A stretch of DNA of 64,000 nt from Litsea cubeba (GCA_012931725.1 CM022952.1:58707089-58771088), one strand, 5' to 3'. Shown: positions 22,341 to 34,471, counted from the stretch's first letter. Numbers and translations are program-made. The notes: generated from the letters alone by a model not told the origin.

Positions 22341-24235
22341 CTCAAGGGTTTAAAGTTCCAAGAAGTGAAGAGTTGAAAATTTTACCAATGAAGTTGAGTA
22401 AAAAACCTAAAAGATTAAAAAGAGATGAAGTTAGAGAAGAAGATCAAGGTTTAAGAGAAGGAGAGAGAATTTGTAGAGAACCGTGAGGACTGTTCATGCA
22501 ACCTGACCGGTCCTAATACTTCATTCATATTATTCACTATTTTAGAAATTATAGAAAACCACCCTATCTCACTAAAGTTTTCCATAATTATAAATTAATT
22601 CAGAATTACTAGAGAATTACAAATAAGTCCCTAATTGTTTCTCAACACTCACCCTAAGCTTAGTGCAAAGATATCTACTATGTCCTGCTTGGAATAAAAA
22701 TCTTGGAACTTCTTTTTATGATTACTTTAGTGAGGAGATTTGCCAGCTTGATCATCAGTACCAGCAACCTGTGATGCATCTTCGATATTTTTCTACGACT
22801 TGGCTGATGAAGAAGCTCTAAAAATGCTTGCTGCACTCAGCCACCAGTAGCCTTTACTGCTACATTTAGTAATCATCAATGCAAGAGTCTTTCTTTGTGC
22901 ATGCTGCACTTGTTGATTGAAATATTTAGACCAATCTGCAGCTTAACCTTATATGACAATAGGTTCCACAATCAGCAACACTGCTGAACTAATCAACAAC
23001 TTAACTTTATACGCTCCAAAGGATTACTACACAATCAGTGATAGTGAACCAGCCAACTACTTTAATTTGTATACTCTATAACATAAAGTGGCAACACTGC
23101 CGAATCAACCAACAACTTAAATTTTAAATGCTTCACACCATAATTTCACAACCAGCAAAACTGCCAACTGACCACCAACTTAACTTTATATGCTCTATTG
23201 CAACCACCACAACAAACACAGGCACAGAGACAGAGTAGGGGTGATGTTTTCGACGAAGCCTTTTAGTTTTTTATACAACACTAAGGTTGAATACTCACCC
23301 ATAATTCACTGATTACTTGAATTCACAATACCAAATAATTGTGGAGTACTCACAGTTTTCTCCCTAACTTAAACTTTAGAATTGATTTACTAGCTTGTGT
23401 GACGCAAACAACCCCCTTTTCCCAATACACTTGATTTACACATTAAGGATGACTGCACATCTGCATAAAAACTCAGTTGACCTGCATTCAAACTGGTAGG
23501 CTTACCTGTAGGATCTTCAAATTTGCTTGGCTACTGCAGTTAAAGAACAGTCCCCAAATGGACTTGTGCAATGACCTTAATTTGTAGATGCAAAAAGGGA
23601 ACACACTGAAAAATTAACCAGCAACTTACTGTTACACAAACAGTAAGCACCCAAATAACACCTCTGTCAAACGAGCAACCAGCTGTCCATCAAAACAACT
23701 AATAAATAGCAGTTGTGCTGCAAAAGAACAGCCTTACAGCCTCTGGGAAATTACAGAAGCAATTATCTGCTTTTTGTGTGTGGTCTATGGACGGAACAAG
23801 TTATGAGTTGAGATGTTTTGGACTTGGTTTTGAGGATTTTTTTCGTAGGTTTTAGCAACCAATATGACAGGTTTTTGAAGGGTGACGAAATTGAAGGAAA
23901 ACTTAAAAAATAAAGGAAAAGCGAGAACAATAAAATGGGGGAGAAGAGGAATTCTAGATTGTTTTCCTCATACCAAGTTGAAACTTTCAATAAAGTTAAG
24001 TAAAGAACCTAAAAGATTAAAAAAGAAGACGACATTAGAGAAGATTAGGTTTCAAAAGGAGAAAGAATTTGTAGAGAACCATGAGTGGTAGTCATCCAAT
24101 TCCAACCCTAATTATGACCAGCCCTAATGCTTTGTTTGTATTGTTCATTTTCAGAAATTACAAAGAACCCTATCTTACCAATAGTTTCATATTACAAATC
24201 AGTCCATATTTACTAGAAAATCACAAACAAGTCAA
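22341..24235 (-). mobile_element. Degenerate Copia-type LTR element with two LTR relics
   Basis: Two direct repeats of about 280-300 bp, near 22341-22647 and 23957-24235, share AACCTAAAAGATTAAAAA, GAATTTGTAGAGAACC and later AGAAATTA.A.A.AACC. On the minus strand the copy at 22647 begins TGTTGAGAAACAATTAGG. Directly before it is a Copia-like polyprotein end, with VDIFALSLG resembling the usual DIFTK.LG motif, and a purine-rich AGGGTGAG. The internal 1.3 kb has no long frame and holds a tandem repeat array at 22940-23205. Boundaries are approximate and no target duplication was found. Confidence 0.55.
22940..23205. repeat. Degenerate tandem repeat, about 60 bp period, 4.5 units
   Basis: Units start near 22940, 22999, 23059, 23115 and 23178. 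Each begins A(C/G)(C/T)TTAA(C/A)TTTATA-like and ends in AACCAACCAACA-like or CAACACTGCCGAA-like words. Spacing is 56-63 bp. The array is inside the degenerate Copia element. Confidence 0.7.
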
Positions 24236-24354
24236 CATGAAGATTGTTAAAGGATGGGTTGACATCTGTCAATTGAGTCATTTTTGCATGGAGAAGCTCA
24301 GCAGCTCTAACAATATTGGAAGCTATGCATGAATGCTAATCTTTAGGGGCATGA

Positions 24355-24986
24355 TGATGCGGAGCGGGGTACCAGACTACCAGGCGTGGGGCGGGTAGTG
24401 AGGGAGGGACTAGAGATGGAGGGTGGAAGGATGTGTCAGGCTTTTGCCTGGAAATTGGCTTCGCACCAAACTCCCCTTCCCAGGCGAGAAGAAGATCTCC
24501 CATCGCAGGAGAGAAGAAGAGAGCAAAAGTGCACTCAACATTTTTTTTATTCATCCAGTCTAAAGCCAAGAGGGCGAGCCTTGGCGCAACGGTAGAGTTG
24601 CTCCTTTGGTGACCTCGATGCCACGGGTTCGAGGCGTGGAAACAGCCTCTTTGCAAAAATGCAAGGGTAAGGCTGCGTACACATGCGCCCACCCTCCCCC
24701 TACCCCCGCTTAGCCAGGGAGCACTTTGTGCACCGGGTGAGCCCTTTAGCCCTTTATCCAGTCTAAAGCCAAATGAGGCATTACAATGTTTAAATAGAGA
24801 AAAGACTTACCCTAAAACTAATCTGGACCATCCAATTGCAATCATGGCCAGGATTAAAGCATCCACATAAATACATTTTAAAACATAAATAAGTAATAAA
24901 ACTCTAAGGAGACTAAGATAGGTGGGCTAGGCCCTTTGGCGGATCGACCCATAGGCCATAGGGGACCATGGGTCTATCCTCCATCA
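24355..24986 (-). repeat. 3' LTR of the gag-only element, with SINE insertion
   Basis: This matches 27184-27578 apart from a 203 bp SINE-plus-duplication insertion and a few small indels near its inner end. Confidence 0.85.
24570..24755 (+). mobile_element. Au-type tRNA-derived SINE, 186 bp
   Basis: The target duplication ATCCAGTCTAAAGCCAA lies at 24553-24569 and 24756-24772. The empty site, with one copy of this word, is preserved in the 5' LTR near 27376. The SINE has a 5' tRNA-related head with an A box (TTGGCGCAACGG) and a B box (GGGTTCGAGGC), the internal RNA polymerase III promoter. Its body (ACAGCCTCTTTGCA, AAGGCTGCGTACA, GTGCACCGGG) matches the widespread plant Au SINE, and it ends in a short T-rich tail. 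It is non-coding and depends on LINE enzymes. Confidence 0.9.
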
Positions 24987-25239
24987 AATCTCCCCGACTT
25001 GGAAAGAACTCGACCATGAGTTCTGTAATTGCCCACCAGGATCGAAAATCAACCGTACAAACTTTTGATGTGCTTCTTGATCTCCGTCTTTCGTGCATAG
25101 TGTGGAGGCTTCATGTGATCCGTTCTCCCAACTCGAAGTATATTGGAGGTATTGCTTCTTATTGCTAAATTCAGCTTGGATGTGAGATGGAACCATTAAA
25201 TGCATGAAGTTTTGAGTCTTCAACATCCAATCACAATCT

Positions 25240-25931
25240 TCAAGTTTCCATCGTTGATTCCCCAAAGATAAAATCAATATAAGGGACTTCAACTGATAGA
25301 TCATCTTGTGAACCCTTTGCTATAACTGATTTGTCCTCTGATGTTCCTAGTGGCTTTTCTGAAAGTGGTATGGCGATCAAATCCATTGGATATTCAGTTG
25401 GCCTGCTGACCATGTCCAATTCTCCAATGCTCATGTTTTCTTCTTTTGCTACCTGCACTGGCTGATCAATGTTGTCTGTCCCTATGTTTTTTGCTACTTG
25501 CATTTCAATGTAACCTTTAATATCCTCTGCTATGGGTTCCACAACAAGTGCTTCTGTTATTTCCTGGGATTTTCCTTCTTGCAACTTATCTTTTTGGAGG
25601 CGATAACGTTTTATCGAACGTTCAACATGAATCGCTTCCCAAAATGCTTCATGCATATTTTTGTAGTATTTCATATTTTCTGTATGCTTGGTCTCAAACC
25701 TCTGGTAAAAATAGTTACATAATGTTCATCATTCTCATGTAAGCCACATACTTCTTGTAGCTTTGAAAATTCATCGGAGTACTCATCAACGGTCAGCTTT
25801 CCTTGTCTCAAATTTAGGGATTGATAGAAGTAGTCTTTATTTTCATAATACCAATTCCCATATTTACATGCATAGATGATTCTTTGCATATCATTGTAGA
25901 TTTGCAATGTGAGATTGTCTTGTAATTCCAT
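25240..25931 (-). pseudogene. Gag-like protein of the gag-only LTR element, frameshifted
   Basis: Minus-strand reading starts MELQDNLTLQIYNDMQRIIY, then LRQGKLTVDEYSDEFSKLQE and YVTIFTRGLRPSIQK. This is the Retrotrans_gag pattern (LRQG...V.EY..EF, then F..GLRP.I) of Ty3/Gypsy-type gag. A frameshift near 25672 moves the rest into another frame (MHEAFWEAIHVERSIKRYRL), where a coiled, charged region follows. No CCHC zinc knuckle is visible. Confidence 0.7.
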
Positions 25932-27183
25932 ATTGACTTGAATGAGAAAGGTATGTAAAACTCAATGCTCTTCAAAATTAAATCAAGCTGACCTGATGTG
26001 TAGATCTTACTGATTGGTGTTCGCAAGTGAAGATGCATTGACGGACGGAGTCTGGATGGAGAAGATCTTGCTCTTTGAAGATGGATGGCTGGATATCACT
26101 TGATTTCAGGGCCCACTTATTATCTGCAGCTTGATCTGTTCATTACAGGACTTTGAAATTAGTTGTAGCTCAACTTGTTGGTCTCTACTCACAGGTTAGG
26201 CTAAACCTGACGTGACCTGCTGTCCTGTTGGTAATGGAATAAGAAAATGGGTTGGGTTTGACCTGAACTCAGGCCCAACAAGACTTTGGCCCAGCACGTG
26301 TCGATGCACAGACATGTGAACGAAACAAAAGGCCTTTCAAACCCTTTTTGATGCTGGTTGTGAACGAACGAGAGGGAAAGCCGAGAGGAGCGCTACCACT
26401 GCTCAGTTGTTGGAGAGGAGATGGAGGGCCCCGACCGGAGATGTTGGCAACTGCGGCGAAGGTCACAGGCTGCTGTTGTTTGCTTCCCTGCTGCTTGCAA
26501 CGATGCTGGCAGTGGTGAGGTAGGAAGACAAGGAGGACTATGATGGCTGGTGCAAGGAGGTGGGAGTGTACAAACCAGGTATGCTTTCTAGATCTACTGC
26601 TTGCCTCTGCTTTCTCTCCTCTCATTTCTGTTTTTCTTTCTTTCTTCTTTCTTCTTTCTTTTTTTTCCTGCAGGAGAGGGACGTGTTGTGGGGTTTTGGT
26701 TGGGCTGGGCTGGTCCAGTGAGGCTCGGCCAGGCCGGTTAGGGCCTCTAATGGGTTCGACAAGGATTTGGGAAATTTTGGTTTTTGGGGATAGGGGTTGG
26801 ATTTTGGGTTTCAGAAGTTAGAGGATTAGGTTTTGCTTGTTCGGTTTGGGTTAGTTGGGGAGTTCTGGATTTTGGGGTCTGGGGTTACAATTGGGTTGGG
26901 AAATTAGGGTTTTGGAACAGTGGTGGGAATGGTGTTTGGACATTGAAGAGCTGGGAAACGATTGTGGGTTTATGGTTTGGTCACCAGAGGCTGGTTTTGA
27001 TGGTGCAGCAGTGGAGATCGAGTATCAGGATGATGATCATTCGAGGGTGGTTGTGGAATCAAATATGAGGGATGATGGAGACTGCCGAATGTAGATTTGG
27101 TGATAGGTGATGGTTTCGCAGGTGATGATGGAGCGATGGGAATCGAATTTGGGGTTGGATCGATCTTCGGCCATGATACCAAT

Positions 27184-27578
27184 TGATGCGGAGCGGGGTA
27201 CCAGACGTGGGGCGGGCATATACGGAGAGACGAGAGATGGAGGGTGAAAGGGTTAGGTTAGGCTTTCGCCTGAAAATTGGCTTCGTACCAAACTCCCCTT
27301 CACGGGCGCGAAGATGATCTCCCATCGCAGGAGAGAAGAAGAGAGCAAAGTGCACTCAACATTTTTTTATATTCATCCAGTCTAAAGCCAAATGAGGCAT
27401 TACAATGTTTAAATAGAGAAAAGACCGACCCTAAAACTAATCTGGACCATCCAATTGCAATGATGGCCAGGATTAAAACATCCACATAAATACATTTTAA
27501 AACACAAATAAGTAAATAAAACTCTAAGGAGACTAAGATAGGTGGGATAGGCGGGTCGACCCATAGAGGCCTGCATCA
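27184..27578 (-). repeat. 5' LTR of the gag-only element
   Basis: On the minus strand it starts TGATGCAGGCC and ends CCGCATCA, followed by the primer-binding-like site at 27171-27183. It keeps the uninterrupted SINE target. Confidence 0.85.
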
Positions 27579-27583
27579 CATGA

Positions 27584-28895
27584 TTTGCTGGATATCGTTT
27601 CCGAAGATGATACAATTGACTCCAGCCAACCCTGTAAAGTTCTGTATGCCCTAAGAGGATTTACCTAGAAGGATTTGATCAATCCTAGTTGAGATATTTG
27701 GTTGTTGATAGAGGTGTAGGAGACATTTGAAAAGCTCTTTACTTGGAAGAACATGAAAATACTTAAAATGCAATAAGTGAGCCTTCATCACTGAAGATAA
27801 CATGTCGATATCCCATTTCCTTTTGGAAGTTAATAATATTGTGCAGAAATTTTAACTTTGTTGAATGACCAGGTTGGTGAAGCTTTACTAGGTAGAGTTT
27901 TAAATCAAAGTCTAGAAGAGGGGTGTATTCTGTTCTTTACATCTCTTCAAGGGTGGGCCACATAACCTTCTCTTTTGGAGTTAGAAAATCTTTTGGTGAA
28001 CTGTGAAACCCCGTATATATGAATGCCCAGCATTTCAATTTTTGGGAATGATGAAGCACTATTTTCCAAAAACCATAGGAAAGGGCAAAATGGAAAGAAA
28101 AATCAAAACCAAAAGGTTTCATAAAGGCAAAAAGAATTATAAGGAAGATATGCTTGAAGATAAAGAGGTGCCCAGAAAGTGTTCAAGTGATGCAGGTATG
28201 GAAAAGTTTAACAAATAAAGAAATAAAGAACATGGATTGTTGAAGGAAATGCTTTCTTTAGTTTCTATGATGGTCAATGCCAAGGAACAATCCTATCTGA
28301 TCCAATTTTATCCTTCGTGTATGGGAAGACTGAAGATCTTGCTTTAGCAAGCTTGATTACAAATGGATTAGATTATGAACTCTGGTTGCTTTCATCATTT
28401 AGCAGGGGATAGTTCATTATTCTTTCATGAGTACAAAGGACGCGGTGCAATTGTTGCTGCTGCTATTCCATACATCCTTTGGAGAGTGGAGTATCAAAAT
28501 GAAGGCAAAAGGACCAGATGGAGAAGCAATCACATTGAAAAGTGTTTATTTGGTTCAGGTTTGGGAGACCAAATTTGTATAATATATGATTTGTTTGGGC
28601 CAGGAGATGTTAAGTTTTGGGTAAATTAGGAGCTTGATGCCAATATTGTTTTTAGAGGAACGAGGGTTATCTCTGTGTTTATTTGACAGGCGATGATGCA
28701 TAACCAAATCCCTCCCACCCCCCACCCCCTCCCTCTTCCCGCCCGGGGTTAGAGTGCGTGAGTTCAAGTCCTTTCAACCACTCAAAAGAAAAGACTAGCC
28801 AACATGATAGTACAATAGTATGGCATGCTTGACTCACCCATGTCGTATATGGTAAAACTCAAGGAGATTACCTGCAGGTTTTGAAGTGGAATCCT
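27584..28895. other. Unassigned intron DNA with a faint retroelement trace
   Basis: Most of this I do not recognise. A plus-strand stretch near 28376-28430 reads NSGCFHHLAGDSSLFF, which recalls the DSGCSRHMTGD protease-linker of Copia polyproteins, but frames are broken on both sides. A C-rich run (CCCACCCCCTCCC) lies near 28710-28745. Confidence 0.3.
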
Positions 28896-29140
28896 TAATT
28901 TGGTCCATTTTCAATATTACACCAATCAAAATTTTCCATTATGGTAAGGTACATCATCTACCATCTAAGAACTCTTCTGCAAGGAGCAATGGGCCCTCTG
29001 ATTAGTTATTTTGATGTTTTAGGCCCATGCAGATGACAAACTTTAATTGATTTGCTACATGCCTATTTTTCTTGATGACACCTTAGTCTTCATGGGTGTT
29101 TCTCATGAAGGAAAATTTTTGAAGTTTTCTCAAACTTTAA
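28896..29140 (+). pseudogene. Short LINE reverse transcriptase relic
   Basis: A plus-strand frame near 29077-29130 reads DDTLVFMGVSHEGKFLK, resembling the active-site block (FADDTLIF) of L1 reverse transcriptase. Nothing else of the domain is well preserved. Confidence 0.35.
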
Positions 29141-29149
29141 TATTTAAAA

Positions 29150-30435
29150 AAAAGTAGAGGGGGAGTGGCATAGAATAATGAAGTATTAAAGTGTTTAAGA
29201 ACCAATAATGGATGACTTACACTATGAAACTATGGGGGATAATAATGGAGCGAAGATTTAAACAAGAGACCTAGATGCCTAAAAATAATTTTGGTTTCAT
29301 TCTAGGGAGGTCAACTATGGAAGCTATCTTCTCACTCAGGCAGGTAATGGAAAAATACCAAGAGAAGAAGAAAAATCTTCACATGGTCTTTTAGAGAAAT
29401 CCTACAACAAGGTATCTAAAGATTTGATTCGGTTGGTTTTAGATTGACCGAGTGTCCTAATAGGTTATAGACACATGGGAGGGAGCGATATTGTGTGTGA
29501 GAACTTCTTGCGGAGAGACAAGTGAGTTTTCGTTGACCATAGGTTTGCATCAGGGTCAAACTTTAAGCCCTTATCTCGGCATTGACTATGGATAAGTTAA
29601 CTACTTATATTCAAGAGGTGATATATTGGTGCATGTTGTTTGTAGATGATATAGTGTTGGTGGATGAATTGAGAGATGATGCGAATGCGAAACTTAATAT
29701 ATAGTGGGAGGCGGCTTTTGAATTCAATTGCTTTTAAATTAAGTTGTACAAAGATAGGATATATGAATTGCAATGTCAGTGGGGATGTGCAAATAGTTGA
29801 AACTCTTGTGAGAATTGAAGCTTAAGAGGGACCATAGATTCATTTTGATCCCTTGGCTTGATAATTAGCTAGGATGGAGAGATTAAGGAAGATGTTGAAC
29901 ATGGGATAAGGAGGGATGGTTTAAGTAGATACTTGCTTTTGCAGTGCCTTGTGCTATGTGTATATTGACAAGATCGAAGGGAAAATTTTATAGGACAATT
30001 AGATCAGTTATAACTTGTGGAGCAGAATGTTGTCCAATTAGTAAGTAAACTATGCACAAAATAAGTGTAGCAAGTATGGGAATGTTGAGATTGATTTATG
30101 GCAAAACGAGGAAATAGAGAATTAAAATTGAACACCTTTTAGAGCATTTAAGGGTAGACAATAGATGATAAACTGAGAGAGACTTGTTTGAGATGGTTTG
30201 GACATGTCCAACGTAGGCCAGCGTTGAGGAAAAAATTCTCTATGTAGGTTGATGCCCCCCAAGAAAAAGGGGTAGGCTAAGAGGGCATGGATGGATGTAG
30301 TAATGAACTAATGATAGATCTGAAGAAGTGCAAACTCTGAGGATTTGGCTCAAAATAGATTGGAATAGAGAAATAGAATTCATGTAGTCAACCCCAACAT
30401 ATAGTTGGGAAAAGTCTTTGATGACGACGATGGAT
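29150..30435 (+). mobile_element. RTE-type LINE relic, second copy
   Basis: This is collinear with the RTE copy at 19562-20992: CTATGGGGGATAATAA, TTGGTTTCATTCTAGGGAGG, the RT core (SLTIGLHQGQTLSP-like, then [18 protein letters not shown] near 29640-29700), RWFGHVQR near 30198 and the end CCCCAACATATAGTTGGGA with a GATGACGACGATG tail. It has no internal duplication or L1 tail. Many frameshifts make it non-functional. A clear target duplication was not found. Confidence 0.75.
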
Positions 30436-30607
30436 ATTCGTTCCTTAGTTTGTTTTGTGATTAACACGATATTGGAAGAAGGATAATGCCTTAGGAAACA
30501 TAAAAATGGTATAACCAAGCGCATGGTAAGCTATTGTCATATATGTTGCTTTTATTTTGTGTATGCTGATGACATTGTGGTTAACAGTGGTAAACTTTCC
30601 TTAGGTC

Positions 30608-30636
30608 ATTACGATTAAAAAAAAAAAAAAAAAAAC
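30608..30636 (+). mobile_element. Micro-retroinsertion: A tail with 13 bp target duplication
   Basis: CTTTCCTTAGGTC is at 30595-30607 and 30637-30649. The insert is ATTACGATT plus an A run. It is the third such minimal insertion in the intron. Confidence 0.78.
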
Positions 30637-30649
30637 CTTTCCTTAGGTC

Positions 30650-31286
30650 CCGATACAAACCAAAAACCCATTTAGACCCTAAGGACTCACCAAAACCTCT
30701 CGAGTGTAAAGCCCGCAACACCCTGGGGGCACAACCAATGAAATGCCTTTGCACAAGTTTCTTAAGTGTTCGGTCGTCTCCAAGCCATAAGAACGTGGTC
30801 TCCTAAACCACTCTGGGCCAAAGATTGGCAAGGAAGCCGTTCAATTTATCGAAGCTGGCCCTTATTGAAGCAAATAAATTCCATCCTCTCTCAAATCTTA
30901 ATGGCAAGAAACTTTCAACATACCACCAGGCGTCGGTGGAAAAGAAGTACACACGCCACACCGTCTCATCTGCACGAAAGAGGAATATGATGATGAGGTG
31001 AAACCAAGCAAGAGTGAGGAAGGTAAATGAGGCTCCAATACAGCTCAACATGGATTCCCTCCTCCAAGGGAACCAACAAGTTTACATCATTCTCAACTCG
31101 ACCCTTCCCATGGAACCGAGTTGGAGGCGTTCAAAACTCATCTTTGTTGATAGAAACGATAAGCGGAAGAAATCCAGATTGGCCAGTTCAAAATCTTGTC
31201 TGAACCAGATCACCATGCTCCAAAACCTTGACGAATTACATGCATCCCACAGTCTCTCATCGTCCAATACCAGGAGTCAGCAACAA
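30650..31286. other. Unidentified interrupted block, left part
   Basis: This block and 33072-33300 were contiguous before the solo LTR at 31292 inserted. On the minus strand several medium reading stretches are present (for example WSMVIWFRQDFELANLDFF and GDDRTLKKLVQRHF) with stops between them. I do not recognise a family, and it could be a decayed gene fragment or transposon. Confidence 0.35.
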
Positions 31287-31291
31287 CCCAT

Positions 31292-33066
31292 TGATAAGTG
31301 CTTACTTGTTTATAATTTGAGCCCTAATATTTGGTTTATCTTATGCTAGTTCATTGTTATTTTATTTGTTTTTACATTGTCTTTTTATTTTTTTATGAAA
31401 AGGTCAAAAGGAGCCAAAAGAGAAGAAATTTCAGCAATTGATTAATTGAGAGAGCCAGGTGGGCCACCCTATTCTTTTTGGGGATTTGAAATTCTAAATT
31501 AAAGTGGAGCCCTAGAAGGAAAGTGTTGGAGACTCATATCATAAATCAAAAAGGAAAGTGAAACAAAGAAAGAAAGAAGAAAAAAACCAACTATGTGTTA
31601 CACGCCCAAAGGGGGTCCCACATCTATCACAATACTATCAAGAATTTCAGAATTTGGAAATTCTTTTTCAAGTCTAAGTGGCGCCCAAGCATAGAGAAGA
31701 AAAAGGAGAAGAAGAAGGAAGTACCAAGCAAGAGTCCAAGCTAAGCTTAGAAGTCCAAGAAGGGGGTCCCACACCCCATATGGGCCCACTTTTATGATCA
31801 AAGATTCAGATTTAGTCCCTTGAAAATAAACCTCAGATTTGTGGGTCCAAGTGAAGAACTTTCAAGAAGCTATAAAGTGGGACCAGAATTAGAAAGTCTT
31901 GCACACCAAGAAAAGAAGACTTCTATTCTCATCTAATTAGGAAACCTACTTGTAGAGCAAGCAAGAGATCTAATTATAAAAGGAAACAAAGCTTAAAAAG
32001 GAGGAAACTCCTTGCTAAAGATTGCTTTTGCAAAAAGCATAAAAGGGGACACAAGGCATGGACGACGAGCACCACAAAACACATCCCTAGCAGCCGTACA
32101 TAACTCCTTGGAGGAGTTTTTTGAAGAAAAGAATCAGAGTTGCTGCTGCTGGCCGTGCACTTTTTCACCATCATCTTCTAGAGTTTTTCTTATGACCTTA
32201 TTTTCTATGTTATTTTCAATTCCAAACATGAGTAGCTTAACTTTTTAGGGCTAGGGTGTAATTGAAACTCTAGCCTAATTTTATGTAGTCCCTTTTGGCA
32301 TTCTTTAATTGAGATTTCAGTTTTGTTGGTTGAGTTTCTAAACCATGTTTTTGATTTGATGAGTTGTGTATAGGCCATGCCAACCATGCCATGTTCAATT
32401 AAATTTAAGATTAGCTATCTTATCTTTGATTGATCTTGATGTTAAGCATCTAGAGTTTAGAACCATGAATAATCTAGGTATATGTCATGCTTAGACTCGT
32501 GCATTTATTATTCCCATTGTTTTTATGCATCATGCATGTATTGACTAGGACATATGCCATGCTTAGTTTTTGCAAACTTGATGAATGCGATTCATGTAGT
32601 ATGCCACTCATGAATTAGGTTTAGGGGAATCATAATCTAGATACGTATGCCATGGTCTAGGTTGATAAATGTCACCAATAATTCTGATTTTTGATTAAAG
32701 GATAATAAGGGGTATCCATAGGATAGGTTAGGGGAGTAGATGAAGCCCTAGTTCATTCATTATCATTGTTTTCAATCCTAGTAGTAGTTTTGTGTGTTAG
32801 GTTACTTTCCATTAAGCTTTTGATTTATTTTAATAGTTTAATTTACTGTTTTTAGTAGTGTCATTCAACCACTTTTTCATGCATTTAATATTATGCATTT
32901 TTAGTTATTTTTGACATTGTTTTATCACGATTCACGAGTCTTCGTGGGATCGACCTCGTATTTACAATTCATTATACTATATAGTGATCTTGTGCGCTTG
33001 CGAGTTTTAAGTTGTGTGCATATTAAGTAGCTTATTTCTAGGTTACTTGGTGGCTGGTGCATACCA
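31292..33066 (+). mobile_element. Solo LTR, family A copy 2, 1,775 bp, opposite orientation
   Basis: Perfect 5 bp duplication CCCAT lies at 31287-31291 and 33067-33071. It starts TGATAAGTGCTTA and ends GGTGCATACCA on the plus strand, so it is inverted relative to copies 1 and 3. It shares GTGGGATCGACCTCG near its 3' end and the repeated ATGCCATGCTTAG words with them. No internal genes. Confidence 0.9.
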
Positions 33067-33292
33067 CCCATGTTGCTCACAAAGTACGCCATGACAGATT
33101 CCACCAAGAGAGACAAGAAGTTAGAAGGCAGTCCAAGGCCACCTTGCTGAGGGTAAGAAATAAATGGATAAAGGAAAGAAAAAGAACCGCCAGTAGTCTC
33201 TTGCAACATGGTAAGTGCAGTCCAAGAGTTTAAGCAACCAGCTCTGACGGCATAGGGTCCAGGCATCGACATCTGGAACTCTTCGAAGATCA

Positions 33293-33676
33293 AGTTGTTG
33301 GAGCTTGCTTGAGCCCATACAATTCTTTTTCTAATTTGTACACTCTATTTTCCTACCCTTTAATTATAAACCCTTGGGATTGCTCTGCAAACACTTTTGT
33401 CTTGCAATTCCCCATTTAAAAAGCCGACCGGACAAAAAAAAACTTCACTTTTTTGGGTGGCCGGTGCCACAACTTAGAAAGTGATAATATAGTCAATTCC
33501 AGGCTCAGGAGAAATGTCTCAAAGAAATCACTACTTGGAACTTGAGCATACCCTTTCACAACTAAAACATGCTTTATGCTTTTATAAACACCCATTCGAA
33601 TTGATCTTGGATTTGTAAATCCATTTGAGTCCATTGGCCTCATTTCCCAACGACACTTTAACAATACCATCCCCAC
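33293..33676 (-). pseudogene. Copia reverse transcriptase relic
   Basis: On the minus strand: a stretch ending VKGYAQVPSSDFFETF (compare the Copia motif LVAKGY.Q..G.D..ETF) at about 33510-33575, and ELYGLKQAPTT at about 33295-33327 (compare LYGLKQAPR.W). The two are the right distance apart but in broken frames. After QAP the similarity ends, where the unidentified block begins. Confidence 0.65.
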
Positions 33677-34471
33677 CTATCCCCGCTGCGCCTGAGCCTC
33701 ATAATCCCCTGCGTCACCCCCTATTACCAAAAGAAAAAAAGAAAACATCCTGCCGAAAACACCACCATTCGAAAACCACCTTCGACCAAAGCCCCAACCC
33801 TTTTCCACCTCATTGCCGAACCTAACCAGAAGCCACCGAAACCCAAACACCCGATTCCCCAATTTCCTGAACCTCCCAACTTCCGGAAAGGCCCTAGCCT
33901 ATCCTAAACCCACTCAAACGTAGCCGAATCCTATGAAACACCACCCTCTTCCATCCTTATCCAACCGCTCATTCTTTCCCGTTAGACCCAAACACAACCC
34001 CCACAACCCAACCGAACCCAAAATCATTCGAAATCCTCTATCGACTTAAGAAAAAAACATCAATCCCTTCCAAACCCCAAATCGAGGCCTGTTGCAAAAT
34101 CCCAAACTTTCCAAACTCATCTTGCCCGTCGAACCTAATTCCTACCGACCAAATCCATCCTTCATCCTTTATAAAAAAAAGGGCGACGAGAAGAAGATTG
34201 AGTTTCGAAAAGTACCTGACACCATCGCCTAGGGCTGGAACCTTCTCTGCCAGCCTAGAGTTCGCTAGAGCATCGTCACAACCGTATCATCAGCACCTCG
34301 TCACCATTGTCTCAAACTCGCCATCACCTCCACTGCCTCGTCAGGCTCACGAATGTCGCCTTCATCCCTTCCTTTGCCATCGTTTTGAACCTCATCGTCG
34401 CTGCCCTTTTCTCCTCATCTCTCCATCATCGATAACAGATAAGCCCCTCTTTATTGATTGATTTTTTTTTA
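33677..34471. other. C-rich unassigned intron DNA
   Basis: The region is rich in CCAAAC, CCGAACC and CCATCC words, the complement of plant repeat spacer-like DNA. Similar words return after the LTR at 34860-35200. No frames or termini were recognised. Confidence 0.3.

Larger units (their letters stand above)
24355..27578 (-). mobile_element. Complete gag-only LTR retrotransposon, 3.2 kb
   Basis: Perfect 5 bp duplication CATGA lies at 24350-24354 and 27579-27583. The 5' LTR (minus strand) is 27184-27578 and the 3' LTR is 24355-24986. Both end CCGCTCCGCATCA and start TGATG. A primer-binding-like ATTGGTATCATGG follows the 5' LTR, and purine-rich AAGTCGGGGAGATT precedes the 3' LTR. The internal region of about 2.2 kb encodes only a gag-like protein. 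I see no protease, RT or integrase. This is the layout called TR-GAG, a non-autonomous LTR element with terminal repeats and gag. The 3' LTR holds a SINE that is absent from the 5' LTR. Confidence 0.85.
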
